A stretch of DNA of 5,517 nt from an uncultured Flavobacteriales bacterium (lineage in GTDB: Bacteria > Bacteroidota > Bacteroidia > Flavobacteriales > CALTNV01): positions 1 through 5,517 of the forward strand of contig CALTNV010000068.1 of NCBI GenBank assembly GCA_943845485.1, read 5' to 3'. The notes under the pieces are model-generated. The model was not told the DNA's origin. It was given only the letters and a program-made list of their open reading frames with translations, and ran no database searches. Shown here piece by piece: positions 1 to 5,517 of the stretch (positions within the stretch are counted from its first letter, which is position 1; each line of letters opens with the position of its first letter). A program made the position numbers and the translations under genes.

Positions 1-55
1 CGCTAGTTTAGCTACATTAATTGGTTTTGCTTTAGTTGGTTATTATACAAATATT
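1..55. repeat. Inverted copy of 321-375 at the window edge (probable chimera)
   Basis: Bases 1-55 are the exact reverse complement of 321-375. Read on the plus strand from base 2 they encode ASLATLIGFALVGYYTNI, which is residues 397-414 of the ccmF product encoded on the other strand. The match stops at 55/56. A perfect inverted copy that begins at the very first base and interrupts a conserved gene is best explained by an amplification or assembly fold-back; the length of 55 would also fit a de Bruijn graph k-mer overlap. Confidence 0.93.
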
Positions 56-1562
56 TCTTATCCGATTTTTTATATTTTAAAAATTGGCTAATAGCCATAA
101 ATAAAGTATAAAGGATAGCGTAAAAAGCATGCCAAGGATTGTAGTGTTCAAATCTTTCCTCTAACTCTGTAAATGGAGCTCTATTAGTCCCGAAAATCTT
201 GTTAAATACTGGACTTGAAGTGTCAATTAATAAATGTAAAGAAGCTAAAATGAATATTATTGCTCCAAGAAACATCCAAAATTCCTTACTCCACAATTCC
301 TCTTCTTTTTTACTTCTAGGAATATTTGTATAATAACCAACTAAAGCAAAACCAATTAATGTAGCTAAACTAGCGTAACTTGTAAGGGGAAGACTATCAC
401 TTATGAAGTATATTACAGCAATAGATAAAGTAGTTATTACTAAGTACAATTTTTGTTTCTTATTCTTTAATAAAAATAAAACAGAAATAAATATTGTAGA
501 TAATAAAAATAGGAGTAATTGACCTAGCATGCCTTCACCAGCAAATGAATGTACCGAAGTATCACCTAAAACACCACTTCTTGTTAAGAATGTTGAATAA
601 ACAATTAATATAAATGTTAGTAAAGAAAATATAAAAGCACTAAATAAAGCTCTTTTTCTTTTATGAGCTATTAAAAGTAAATGTGCTGCAGCAACAAAAC
701 ATAGCCAAGGGATAAATATTGCATTTTCAACAGGATCCCATGCCCAAAATCCACCAAAACTTAAACTTTCATAAGCCCATGCACCTCCCATTAAAATAGC
801 AATACCTAATACCATTACACCTATAAATGCCCATGGTAAAGCTGGCTTTAACCAACCGTAAAAGTCTTTTTTCCATAAACCAGCAATTGCAAAGGCAAAA
901 GGTACTGATGTTAAAGCAAAACCTAAAAAAGTAGTAGGAGGATGTATGGTCATCCAATAATTTTGTAATAGGGGATTTAAACCTTGACCATCTTGAAACT
1001 GAGGTATTAAGCTTAAGTAGTTAGGCATTTGAGTCCATGGCAAACCTATGTATTCGGGTAATTCTCTAATTAATGTGAAAGGACTTGTACCTACATATAT
1101 ATCACCTATATAAATACCAAATATCATAGTAATTAAAAAAGCTTGAAGAACTGCAAATACTGTCATTACTTTTGACTCCCATTTTTTTGCAGTAAACATC
1201 AAAACAAGTCCAACTACAACTTGCCAAAATATCCATGTTAGAAAACTACCTTCTTGTCCTGCCCAAAAGCAAGAAAAAATATATTTTAAAGACATTGCAT
1301 CTGATGAATACTTCCAAGGATATGAGTATTCATAACTGTGTGTGATTATAGCGTATGCAAGTAGGGTTATAACAAGGAATACTGAAGCAGCGTGAGAAAT
1401 GAAGCTTATCCTTGCTAATTTCAAAAAATTATTTTCATCATTTTTCTGATTTAAATAATAAAAAACTCCAGCAATTATAGCTGTAACAAAAGCAAAAAGG
1501 ACAGCCGCGTGTCCTAATTCTCCTAAAAAGGTATTCTCGTTAATGTAATTTATTTCAGACAT
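12..1562 (-). CDS. ccmF: CcmF, cytochrome c heme lyase subunit (System I), 3' end corrupted by a fold-back
   Basis: Polytopic membrane protein that takes heme from holo-CcmE and attaches it to apocytochrome c on the periplasmic side. Seen in the translation: the heme-handling WWD-type motif WAWDPVENA (residues 273-281), GQEGSFLTW (102-110), LNPLLQNYWMTIHPPTTFLGF-like segment with His207, and RSGVLGDTSVHSFA with His338. His207 and His338 sit where E. coli CcmF has its periplasmic heme-ligand histidines, and His294 (AAAHLLL) where it has a transmembrane heme-b ligand. There are many hydrophobic segments across the whole length. ATG at 1560-1562, six bases after ccmE. E. coli CcmF is about 650 residues, so this one is incomplete. 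Residues 504-516 and the stop at 12-14 come from an inverted copy of an internal stretch of the same gene (bases 1-55), so the authentic sequence ends near residue 503. Family assignment is firm; the C-terminus is not real. Confidence 0.95.
   Translation of the reverse strand: MSEINYINENTFLGELGHAAVLFAFVTAIIAGVFYYLNQKNDENNFLKLARISFISHAASVFLVITLLAYAIITHSYEYSYPWKYSSDAMSLKYIFSCFWAGQEGSFLTWIFWQVVVGLVLMFTAKKWESKVMTVFAVLQAFLITMIFGIYIGDIYVGTSPFTLIRELPEYIGLPWTQMPNYLSLIPQFQDGQGLNPLLQNYWMTIHPPTTFLGFALTSVPFAFAIAGLWKKDFYGWLKPALPWAFIGVMVLGIAILMGGAWAYESLSFGGFWAWDPVENAIFIPWLCFVAAAHLLLIAHKRKRALFSAFIFSLLTFILIVYSTFLTRSGVLGDTSVHSFAGEGMLGQLLLFLLSTIFISVLFLLKNKKQKLYLVITTLSIAVIYFISDSLPLTSYASLATLIGFALVGYYTNIPRSKKEEELWSKEFWMFLGAIIFILASLHLLIDTSSPVFNKIFGTNRAPFTELEERFEHYNPWHAFYAILYTLFMAISQFLKYKKSDKKYLYNNQLKQNQLM
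321..375. repeat. Genuine partner arm of the inverted repeat, inside ccmF
   Basis: This is the native copy of the 55-base inverted repeat. It lies in frame within ccmF, and translation continues smoothly on both sides, whereas the copy at 1-55 replaces the expected ccmF C-terminal coding sequence. The two arms are separated by 265 bases. Confidence 0.9.
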
Positions 1563-1568
1563 AAATAC

Positions 1569-1952
1569 TTACTTATATTCTTGTTGTTCGTTATATTTTG
1601 AAGGGCATTTCATTAAAATTGAGGTAGCATAAAAAACTTCTCCTTCTGCTTTTCCTTTTAAAACTATCCCCTCAGCTCTTTCAAAATCGGTAGGTTTCTC
1701 TTTATTCAAAATCACTTTTTTTTCTATTCCGTCATCGTCAATCAACCAAAATTCTAAAATATTAGCATTTTTTCCAGGGTCATATATAATGGGTTTTTCT
1801 TTATTTAAAGATCCTTTAACAGTATATCTTGATCCTTGATTTTCAAAAGCTTCAGTAAAATGTGCATATGTGCTTTCGTTCATAACGTTAGCCATTATTG
1901 CACCTATAGAAATAGCTATAATAATTATAGCAATAATGTGTGTTTTTTTCAT
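1569..1952 (-). CDS. ccmE: CcmE, periplasmic heme chaperone, CxxxY type
   Basis: Membrane-anchored heme chaperone that receives heme from the CcmB/CcmC side and delivers it to CcmF. The 127-residue product has one N-terminal signal anchor (about 5-22) followed by a beta-rich OB-fold domain (about 40-112). The segment KPTDFERAEGIVLKGKAEG (86-104) matches the family's 'PDxFREGxGVVxxG' region. The heme-binding motif follows the barrel, but where E. coli has HxxxY (His130, Tyr134) this protein has CPSKY, giving Cys116 and Tyr120. That is the CxxxY form known from System I* CcmE of some deltaproteobacteria and archaea, and I recall it as usual in Bacteroidota too. The C-terminal tail after the motif is short (seven residues). 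Its ATG shares one base with the stop of the upstream ccmD-like gene (TAATG), which suggests coupled translation; ccmF starts six bases downstream. Confidence 0.94.
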   Translation of the reverse strand: MKKTHIIAIIIIAISIGAIMANVMNESTYAHFTEAFENQGSRYTVKGSLNKEKPIIYDPGKNANILEFWLIDDDGIEKKVILNKEKPTDFERAEGIVLKGKAEGEVFYATSILMKCPSKYNEQQEYK

Positions 1953-2164
1953 TATTCGTTAATTTTATCTTCCAATTTCTTAACTGATCTGTCTATTTTT
2001 ATTAAATAAATTATCAATCCTAACAATATGATTAATATAACTGCAATTACAACATTTATCTTGCCAGAAGTATAAAAGTTATCTAATACATTACTTTGTG
2101 CATATGTATTATTTGTAATTAAAATTATTATTGTGGCTAATATGTTACGCATCCAGTTTTTCAT
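1952..2164 (-). CDS. ccmD: CcmD-family small membrane protein
   Basis: A 70-residue protein placed between ccmC and ccmE, exactly where CcmD is encoded in System I operons. CcmD is a small membrane protein that helps release holo-CcmE from the CcmABC complex. Seen here: an N-terminal hydrophobic stretch ending in TYAQSN that looks like a signal peptide (cleavage likely near residue 22-23), a second membrane segment (about 35-55, INVVIAVILIILLGLIIYLI), then a charged tail IDRSVKKLEDKINE. This arrangement resembles the alternative CcmD family of Bacteroidota rather than E. coli CcmD, which lacks a signal peptide. The start is uncertain: ATG at 2162-2164 overlaps ccmC by 20 bases, while the Met5 ATG at 2150-2152 gives an 8-base overlap and a more ordinary signal-peptide start. 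The role is inferred mainly from position and topology. Confidence 0.8.
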   Translation of the reverse strand: MKNWMRNILATIIILITNNTYAQSNVLDNFYTSGKINVVIAVILIILLGLIIYLIKIDRSVKKLEDKINE

Positions 2165-3176
2165 ATATTTTTTGTAATCTTATTTTCAAAGAAGTTATCC
2201 AAACACCCAGAAGTATCCATCCTATTACCCCAGCGTAAAAAAACATCCTCAATGAATTGTCTAAATCATATTTGCTGAATGCAGGATTACCTCCATTGCC
2301 AGGGTGTAAAGAGTCTAGTACTCTTGGTAATACCATAATAAATACTTGCATCATTACAAAAGCAAATATGTTATATATAGCTGCTAGTTTTGCTCTCTGT
2401 TTTTTTTCTTTAATCGCAGATCTTAATGAAAAGTAAGCTAAATAAATTAAAACAGTTATGGCTGCACCATTTAATTTGACATCTTCAATAACCCACCAAT
2501 CACCCCAAGTAAACTTAGCCCATATAGATCCGGTAAATATTCCTAAAAAACCAAAAAGTAAACCTACTTGAGAAAAAGCTTTTGCTTTAATATCGTTGAT
2601 AATATCATCTGTTCTAAGATATTTAATACTATATAGTAATGATAAAAAAGCCATAAACATCATTGTAAACCACATAGGTACATGGAAAAATAAGTTTCTT
2701 ATTGTTTCATAAAGCTGCTCTCTATATGGGAAACTAAAGCTATTGTTTACTTCTTTTCTGTCTTTTGTACAAAGAATTACTTTCGTTTTTCTAACATTAT
2801 GTTCAGTTATTTGAAAAGCACTAGAATAACTTAATTTATGATTGTCGTTTAACTGCACAAATAGATGTTGATCAATTTTTTTAGGATTATTTAGAATTGG
2901 AAAATCAGCTACCAATAATGTATCATTTAAAACCTTTACTTTGGTTGCACAAACTGCTTCATGAGTGCCAAGTCCTGTATTGAAATACCATGCTTGTATA
3001 TTGTTGTCTGCATTGAAAATTGTATTATATCCAGTGACTTTTAAAGATATAACTGAGTCAGAAGTATATGTTGATTTTACTTTATATATACCAGGTGATA
3101 GAGGTGTTTTAAGTCCTCCTATAAAGGTGTAAAGTAAAAGTGCAACAGTAAGAAATTTCCACCAATTCTTTTTCAT
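2145..3176 (-). CDS. ccmC: CcmC, heme-handling membrane protein, with an added extracytoplasmic domain
   Basis: CcmC binds heme in the periplasm through two histidines and a Trp-rich loop and transfers it to CcmE. Both expected ligands are present: His165 in FFHVPMW (E. coli YLHVPAA, His60) and His291 in DSLHPGNGG (E. coli NTLHQG, His184). The Trp-rich segment is WGDWWVIEDVKLNG (224-237), which differs from E. coli WGTWWVWDARLT by one extra residue and loss of the third-position Trp. Six membrane segments are apparent at roughly 7-22, 165-187, 200-220, 237-254, 264-285 and 310-332. At 343 residues it is about 100 longer than E. coli CcmC (245); the excess is a soluble, beta-rich stretch at about 23-158 between the first two membrane segments, which should lie in the periplasm. 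ATG at 3174-3176, six bases after ccmB; the 3' end overlaps the ccmD-like gene. Family call is firm; the function of the insert is unknown. Confidence 0.92.
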   Translation of the reverse strand: MKKNWWKFLTVALLLYTFIGGLKTPLSPGIYKVKSTYTSDSVISLKVTGYNTIFNADNNIQAWYFNTGLGTHEAVCATKVKVLNDTLLVADFPILNNPKKIDQHLFVQLNDNHKLSYSSAFQITEHNVRKTKVILCTKDRKEVNNSFSFPYREQLYETIRNLFFHVPMWFTMMFMAFLSLLYSIKYLRTDDIINDIKAKAFSQVGLLFGFLGIFTGSIWAKFTWGDWWVIEDVKLNGAAITVLIYLAYFSLRSAIKEKKQRAKLAAIYNIFAFVMMQVFIMVLPRVLDSLHPGNGGNPAFSKYDLDNSLRMFFYAGVIGWILLGVWITSLKIRLQKIYEKLDA

Positions 3177-3182
3177 AATAAT

Positions 3183-3854
3183 TTAATCTCTCCAAAGGTA
3201 AGGAAATAATATGTATGAAAGGGAGATTACTAATATTATTATTGATGTTAAAATTACTAAATTAGTTGATGCAGCCTCAAATTTGAAGCCATCTAAAGCT
3301 TGTTTAGACGTTTTAATTAATGTTAATAAAAATGGCAGGATTAAGGGGAAACCAAGAATAGCTACAATTCCTAAATTATTATCGGTTTTTAAAGCAATTG
3401 AAGACACCATTCCAAAAACACTTGAAAAGCCAATTGCACCGATAATTAGTGTTAATAAAAATAATGGAGTATTAGCTTCTTGAATTATTTCTGATCCTAT
3501 GAATAAAGAATATACGATATAGGAAATCAAAGATACAATACTAAGTAAAACACTATTATATAATATTTTACTCGTTATATAAGCTTCTGGGCTAACTATT
3601 GTGTAGTAATATTGAAGTGTACCGTTTGTTTCTTCTAAAAAACTTTTAGAAATTGCATTCACTGATGCAAAAAGCATAATTATCCAGTATAAAGCAATCC
3701 ATGTTGGTATGTCTACAATTTTTTTAAATGATAAAAAAGCAACAAATATTGTTGAAACCAAGTAGAGTAAAATACTACCAATTGATGATTTGGTTTTAAA
3801 TTCAAGCTCTACTTCTTTTTTGGTTAGGAAAATCAATTCTTTCCATTGGTTCAT
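3183..3854 (-). CDS. ccmB: CcmB, heme-exporter-type ABC permease of cytochrome c maturation
   Basis: Membrane subunit of the CcmAB ABC transporter-like complex, whose ATPase activity releases holo-CcmE from CcmC. The 223-residue length matches the family (E. coli about 220). Seen here: an N-terminal cytoplasmic segment WKELIFLTKKEVELEFKTK typical of the family, six hydrophobic segments (about 26-44, 52-66, 96-117, 130-154, 159-181, 197-219), the SFLEETNGTLQYY stretch (71-83) after the second segment, matching the family's 'F..D...GxLE' region, and the Pro-containing LGFPLILPFLL (167-177) that resembles the family's PLxxPxLIF. It starts one base after the cvfB stop and ends six bases before ccmC. 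The partner ATPase gene ccmA, next to ccmB in many Proteobacteria, is not adjacent here. Confidence 0.92.
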   Translation of the reverse strand: MNQWKELIFLTKKEVELEFKTKSSIGSILLYLVSTIFVAFLSFKKIVDIPTWIALYWIIMLFASVNAISKSFLEETNGTLQYYYTIVSPEAYITSKILYNSVLLSIVSLISYIVYSLFIGSEIIQEANTPLFLLTLIIGAIGFSSVFGMVSSIALKTDNNLGIVAILGFPLILPFLLTLIKTSKQALDGFKFEAASTNLVILTSIIILVISLSYILFPYLWRD

Positions 3855-3855
3855 A

Positions 3856-4701
3856 TTAGTCTTCTGTTAGTTTTATTTTATCTGGAAAAATAGAAATTTT
3901 CTTCTTTTTATATAAAGCTCCTAATGCTTTTTTAAAATTCTTTTTGCTTTCTCCAAATTGATCATAAATTACTTTTGGTGCTGATTTGTCAGAAATCATC
4001 AGTTGACCATTGTTTTTCTTCAGTTCTTCAATGATAATTTCTTCAAATGAATTGATTTTTTCACCATCAGCAATACTTAGTGTTAAATCAATCTTGTTAT
4101 CATCTCTTAGGTTTTTTATATAAGCGGAGAATTCATCTCCTAGAAAGATGGGTTTAAATACCTCGTTTTTATAAATTAGTCCCCATCTTTTTTTATTTAT
4201 TAATGCTTTGTACCCTAATTCAGTTTCATTAAATATAATAACATCTACTTTTTCCTTTAATTCAGGAATAAATGTAAGATCTTCCTCAAAATGTTTTTCA
4301 ATTTTTGTAGATCCAATTATTCTGTTTGTTTTCTCATCTATAAAAATATAAACAGGGTGGTATTCTCCTTCGTAAATTTTTGTGAATTGTTCTTGGTAAG
4401 GAACAAATAAATCTTTTTCTAGTCCCCATTCAAAAAAAGCACCGGTATTATTTACGTCTACAGCTTTTAATACAGCAACTTCTTTTACAATACCTTTTGG
4501 TTTTAACGATGTTGCAATTAACCTGTCTTCAGAATCCTTGTAGATAAACACTGAAATTTCATCATCAATATTCCATTCTTCTGAAACGTATTTTGTTGGA
4601 ATCAGTATTTCGCCTTTATCAAATCCATCAAGATATAATCCGAAATCTACTTCTTTTACTATTCTTAATGTGTTGTATTCTCCTACTCTTAAAGTTTCCA
4701 T
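3856..4701 (-). CDS. cvfB: CvfB-like RNA-binding protein with tandem S1 domains and C-terminal winged helix
   Basis: Predicted cytoplasmic nucleic-acid-binding protein of the CvfB/YitL family, named for Staphylococcus aureus conserved virulence factor B, a regulator of virulence gene expression. At 281 residues it has the usual family length. Three S1-like OB folds are suggested at about 1-64 (VGEYNTLRIVKEVDFGLYLDG, then GEILIP), 68-134 (KGIVKEVAV...NNTGAFFEWGLEKDLFVP) and 148-212 (VDVIIFNETELGYKALINKKRWGLIY). The C-terminal part (about 216-278) ends in FGESKKNFKKALGALYKKKKI, the conserved winged-helix stretch of this family. It has no signal peptide or membrane segment. ATG at 4699-4701 begins three bases after the receptor gene stop, and its stop is one base before ccmB, so it is probably co-transcribed with the ccm genes, although no direct role in cytochrome maturation is known. 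The exact target in this lineage cannot be told from sequence. Confidence 0.88.
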   Translation of the reverse strand: METLRVGEYNTLRIVKEVDFGLYLDGFDKGEILIPTKYVSEEWNIDDEISVFIYKDSEDRLIATSLKPKGIVKEVAVLKAVDVNNTGAFFEWGLEKDLFVPYQEQFTKIYEGEYHPVYIFIDEKTNRIIGSTKIEKHFEEDLTFIPELKEKVDVIIFNETELGYKALINKKRWGLIYKNEVFKPIFLGDEFSAYIKNLRDDNKIDLTLSIADGEKINSFEEIIIEELKKNNGQLMISDKSAPKVIYDQFGESKKNFKKALGALYKKKKISIFPDKIKLTED

Positions 4702-4704
4702 AGT

Positions 4705-5457
4705 TTAAAATTGCCAATTTACACCAATACTTGGTATAATAGGTAGTTGGTATATTACTTCGTTTGTAATACGCTGTATGTAAAAAATATTGTCTTCATT
4801 GTAAACATTTGTAATACTTCCAATAATTTCCATTTTGGTATTTCTCTTAAATGTTATGGTTTTAGTTACTGAAAAATCTAATCTATGAATATTAGGTAAT
4901 CTTTTTGAATTTAAATCACCGTAGTAAGTTGTAAGGTTAGGGTTGTCGGTAATTACATCCGAATTAATACCATTATCGAAGTCTGATTCTCCGTAGTATG
5001 CTCTGGTTGGTGTGAATGGTAAACCTGATCCAAAATTCCATCTAAGACTGAAATCCCAGGTTGGGAATTTTTTTAGTGTGTGGTTTACTACAATATTTAC
5101 ATTGTGTCTTCTGTCATAAACAGGCGCATATTCTCTAACTCCATCGTATCTTGTAGAAAAGCCTAGGCTGTAGTTTCCGTATATGTACCAACTTCTATCA
5201 TTGTATTTAAAACTAGCATCTAAGCCATAGGATGCTCCAGTTTCTTTTATGAAATCCTTTTTTAGTAAGTCGTTTACATTACTGTTTTCAGGAGTGTCTT
5301 CATATAGTTTATTTCTGTTGATGTTAAAAAGTTGATTATAATCCTTATAGTACCCCTCAATATTTGTACTAAACTTGTTGTTGAAGTCATATTCAAAACC
5401 ACCTATATAATGTATGGCTGTTTGTAATGAGTTTTGTGTTTCTGATGTATTACGGTT
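4705..5457 (-). CDS. TonB-dependent receptor, C-terminal beta-barrel fragment (5' part missing)
   Basis: About 250 residues of the outer-membrane barrel of a TonB-dependent receptor, which imports a ligand such as a siderophore, heme, vitamin or glycan using TonB energy. The frame ends in SIGVNWQF, with the C-terminal Phe recognised by the BAM machinery. Other barrel hallmarks are alternating aromatic strands such as HYIGGFEYDF, STNIEGYYKDYNQL, SWYIYGNYSLGFSTR, the turn FGSGLPFTPTRAYY, RLPNIHRLDFSVTKTI, and the closing NVYNEDNIFYIQR. I cannot tell the substrate: the plug and N-terminal domains lie outside the window. There is no usable start codon because the 5' part is missing, so this is a fragment. 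The frame meets a stop (5458-5460), but that lies in the chimeric tail and is not a true nonsense mutation; authentic sequence ends near 5453. The cvfB start lies three bases downstream of this stop codon (4705-4707). Confidence 0.88.
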   Translation of the reverse strand, partial: NRNTSETQNSLQTAIHYIGGFEYDFNNKFSTNIEGYYKDYNQLFNINRNKLYEDTPENSNVNDLLKKDFIKETGASYGLDASFKYNDRSWYIYGNYSLGFSTRYDGVREYAPVYDRRHNVNIVVNHTLKKFPTWDFSLRWNFGSGLPFTPTRAYYGESDFDNGINSDVITDNPNLTTYYGDLNSKRLPNIHRLDFSVTKTITFKRNTKMEIIGSITNVYNEDNIFYIQRITNEVIYQLPIIPSIGVNWQF

Positions 5458-5517
5458 TTATCTCTTCTCCAGAAAACTACCCTGACACTTACACAGATAA
5501 AAACGGTAATACATCAG
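5442..5517. repeat. Fold-back at the right edge: receptor gene antisense joined to its own sense strand
   Basis: Bases 5442-5453 (ctgatgtattac) are the exact reverse complement of 5506-5517, and the next bases match imperfectly. Read on the plus strand from 5448, the tail encodes YYGFISSPENYPDTYTDK and then NGNTS. The minus-strand receptor frame just inside the junction reads NTSETQNSLQTA. The tail is therefore the upstream coding sequence of the same receptor gene in flipped orientation, with the junction at or before 5453/5454. This is an inverted chimera rather than a regulatory hairpin. Confidence 0.85.

Noticed and set aside
84..100. Small hairpin tggct-aat-agcca
   Set aside because: It is a five-base stem inside ccmF coding sequence with no T-tract or conservation evidence.
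769..957. Second minus-strand open frame of 62 codons
   Set aside because: It is in another frame inside ccmF, over the HPP and WAWDPVENA coding region, and its product has no family resemblance.
3211..3483. Open frame of 90 codons on the plus strand
   Set aside because: It lies fully antisense to ccmB, whose translation is clearly a conserved membrane protein; the plus-strand product is low-complexity and has no recognisable feature.
4707..4720. Near-palindrome aaattgccaattt at the receptor end, upstream of cvfB
   Set aside because: The arms are six bases with one central base, and it lies in the last codons of the receptor in A+T-rich DNA, so chance is likely; there is nothing to support an operator.
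5442..5517. Terminal palindrome as a terminator hairpin or phase-variable inverted repeat
   Set aside because: The stem lies inside the receptor coding sequence, has a long loop and no T-tract, and its two halves encode adjoining parts of the same protein in opposite orientations, which fits a chimera better.

Overview
The window is A+T-rich DNA carrying seven tightly packed genes, all on the minus strand. The gene set and style point to a member of the Bacteroidota, probably a marine flavobacterium-like lineage. The reasons are an outer-membrane TonB-dependent receptor ending in Phe, a Bacteroidota-style Ccm cluster with a CxxxY-type CcmE and a small CcmD-family protein, and translation starts without Shine-Dalgarno sequences. 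The taxon is inferred from gene content only.

In transcription order (high to low coordinates) the layout is: the C-terminal part of a TonB-dependent receptor (4705-5457, incomplete); a CvfB-like S1-domain RNA-binding protein (3856-4701); then a System I cytochrome c maturation cluster, ccmB (3183-3854), ccmC (2145-3176), a CcmD-family small membrane protein (1952-2164), ccmE (1569-1952) and ccmF (12-1562, 3' end corrupted). Gaps between genes are 1 to 6 bases, or the genes overlap, so they look like one transcription unit with translational coupling. No promoter, terminator, RNA gene, CRISPR array or insertion sequence is visible, and no gene-free stretch exceeds a few bases.

The Ccm proteins act together at the cytoplasmic membrane. 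CcmB and CcmC (with an ATPase CcmA that is not in this window) help load heme onto the heme chaperone CcmE, the CcmD-like protein probably assists that complex, and CcmF ligates heme to apocytochrome c in the periplasm. CcmE has Cys in place of the classical heme-binding His, as in the so-called System I*. CcmC carries an extra extracytoplasmic domain of about 130 residues after its first membrane segment.

Both ends of the window are fold-backs. Bases 1-55 are an exact inverted copy of 321-375 inside ccmF, and the last ~65 bases are the sense strand of the receptor gene joined to its own antisense strand. These are best read as inverted chimeras from amplification or assembly, not biology. 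They explain why ccmF ends in a nonsense tail and why the receptor frame hits a stop near the window end. I do not see an undescribed system here; the most useful observations are these artefacts and the variant features of CcmE and CcmC.
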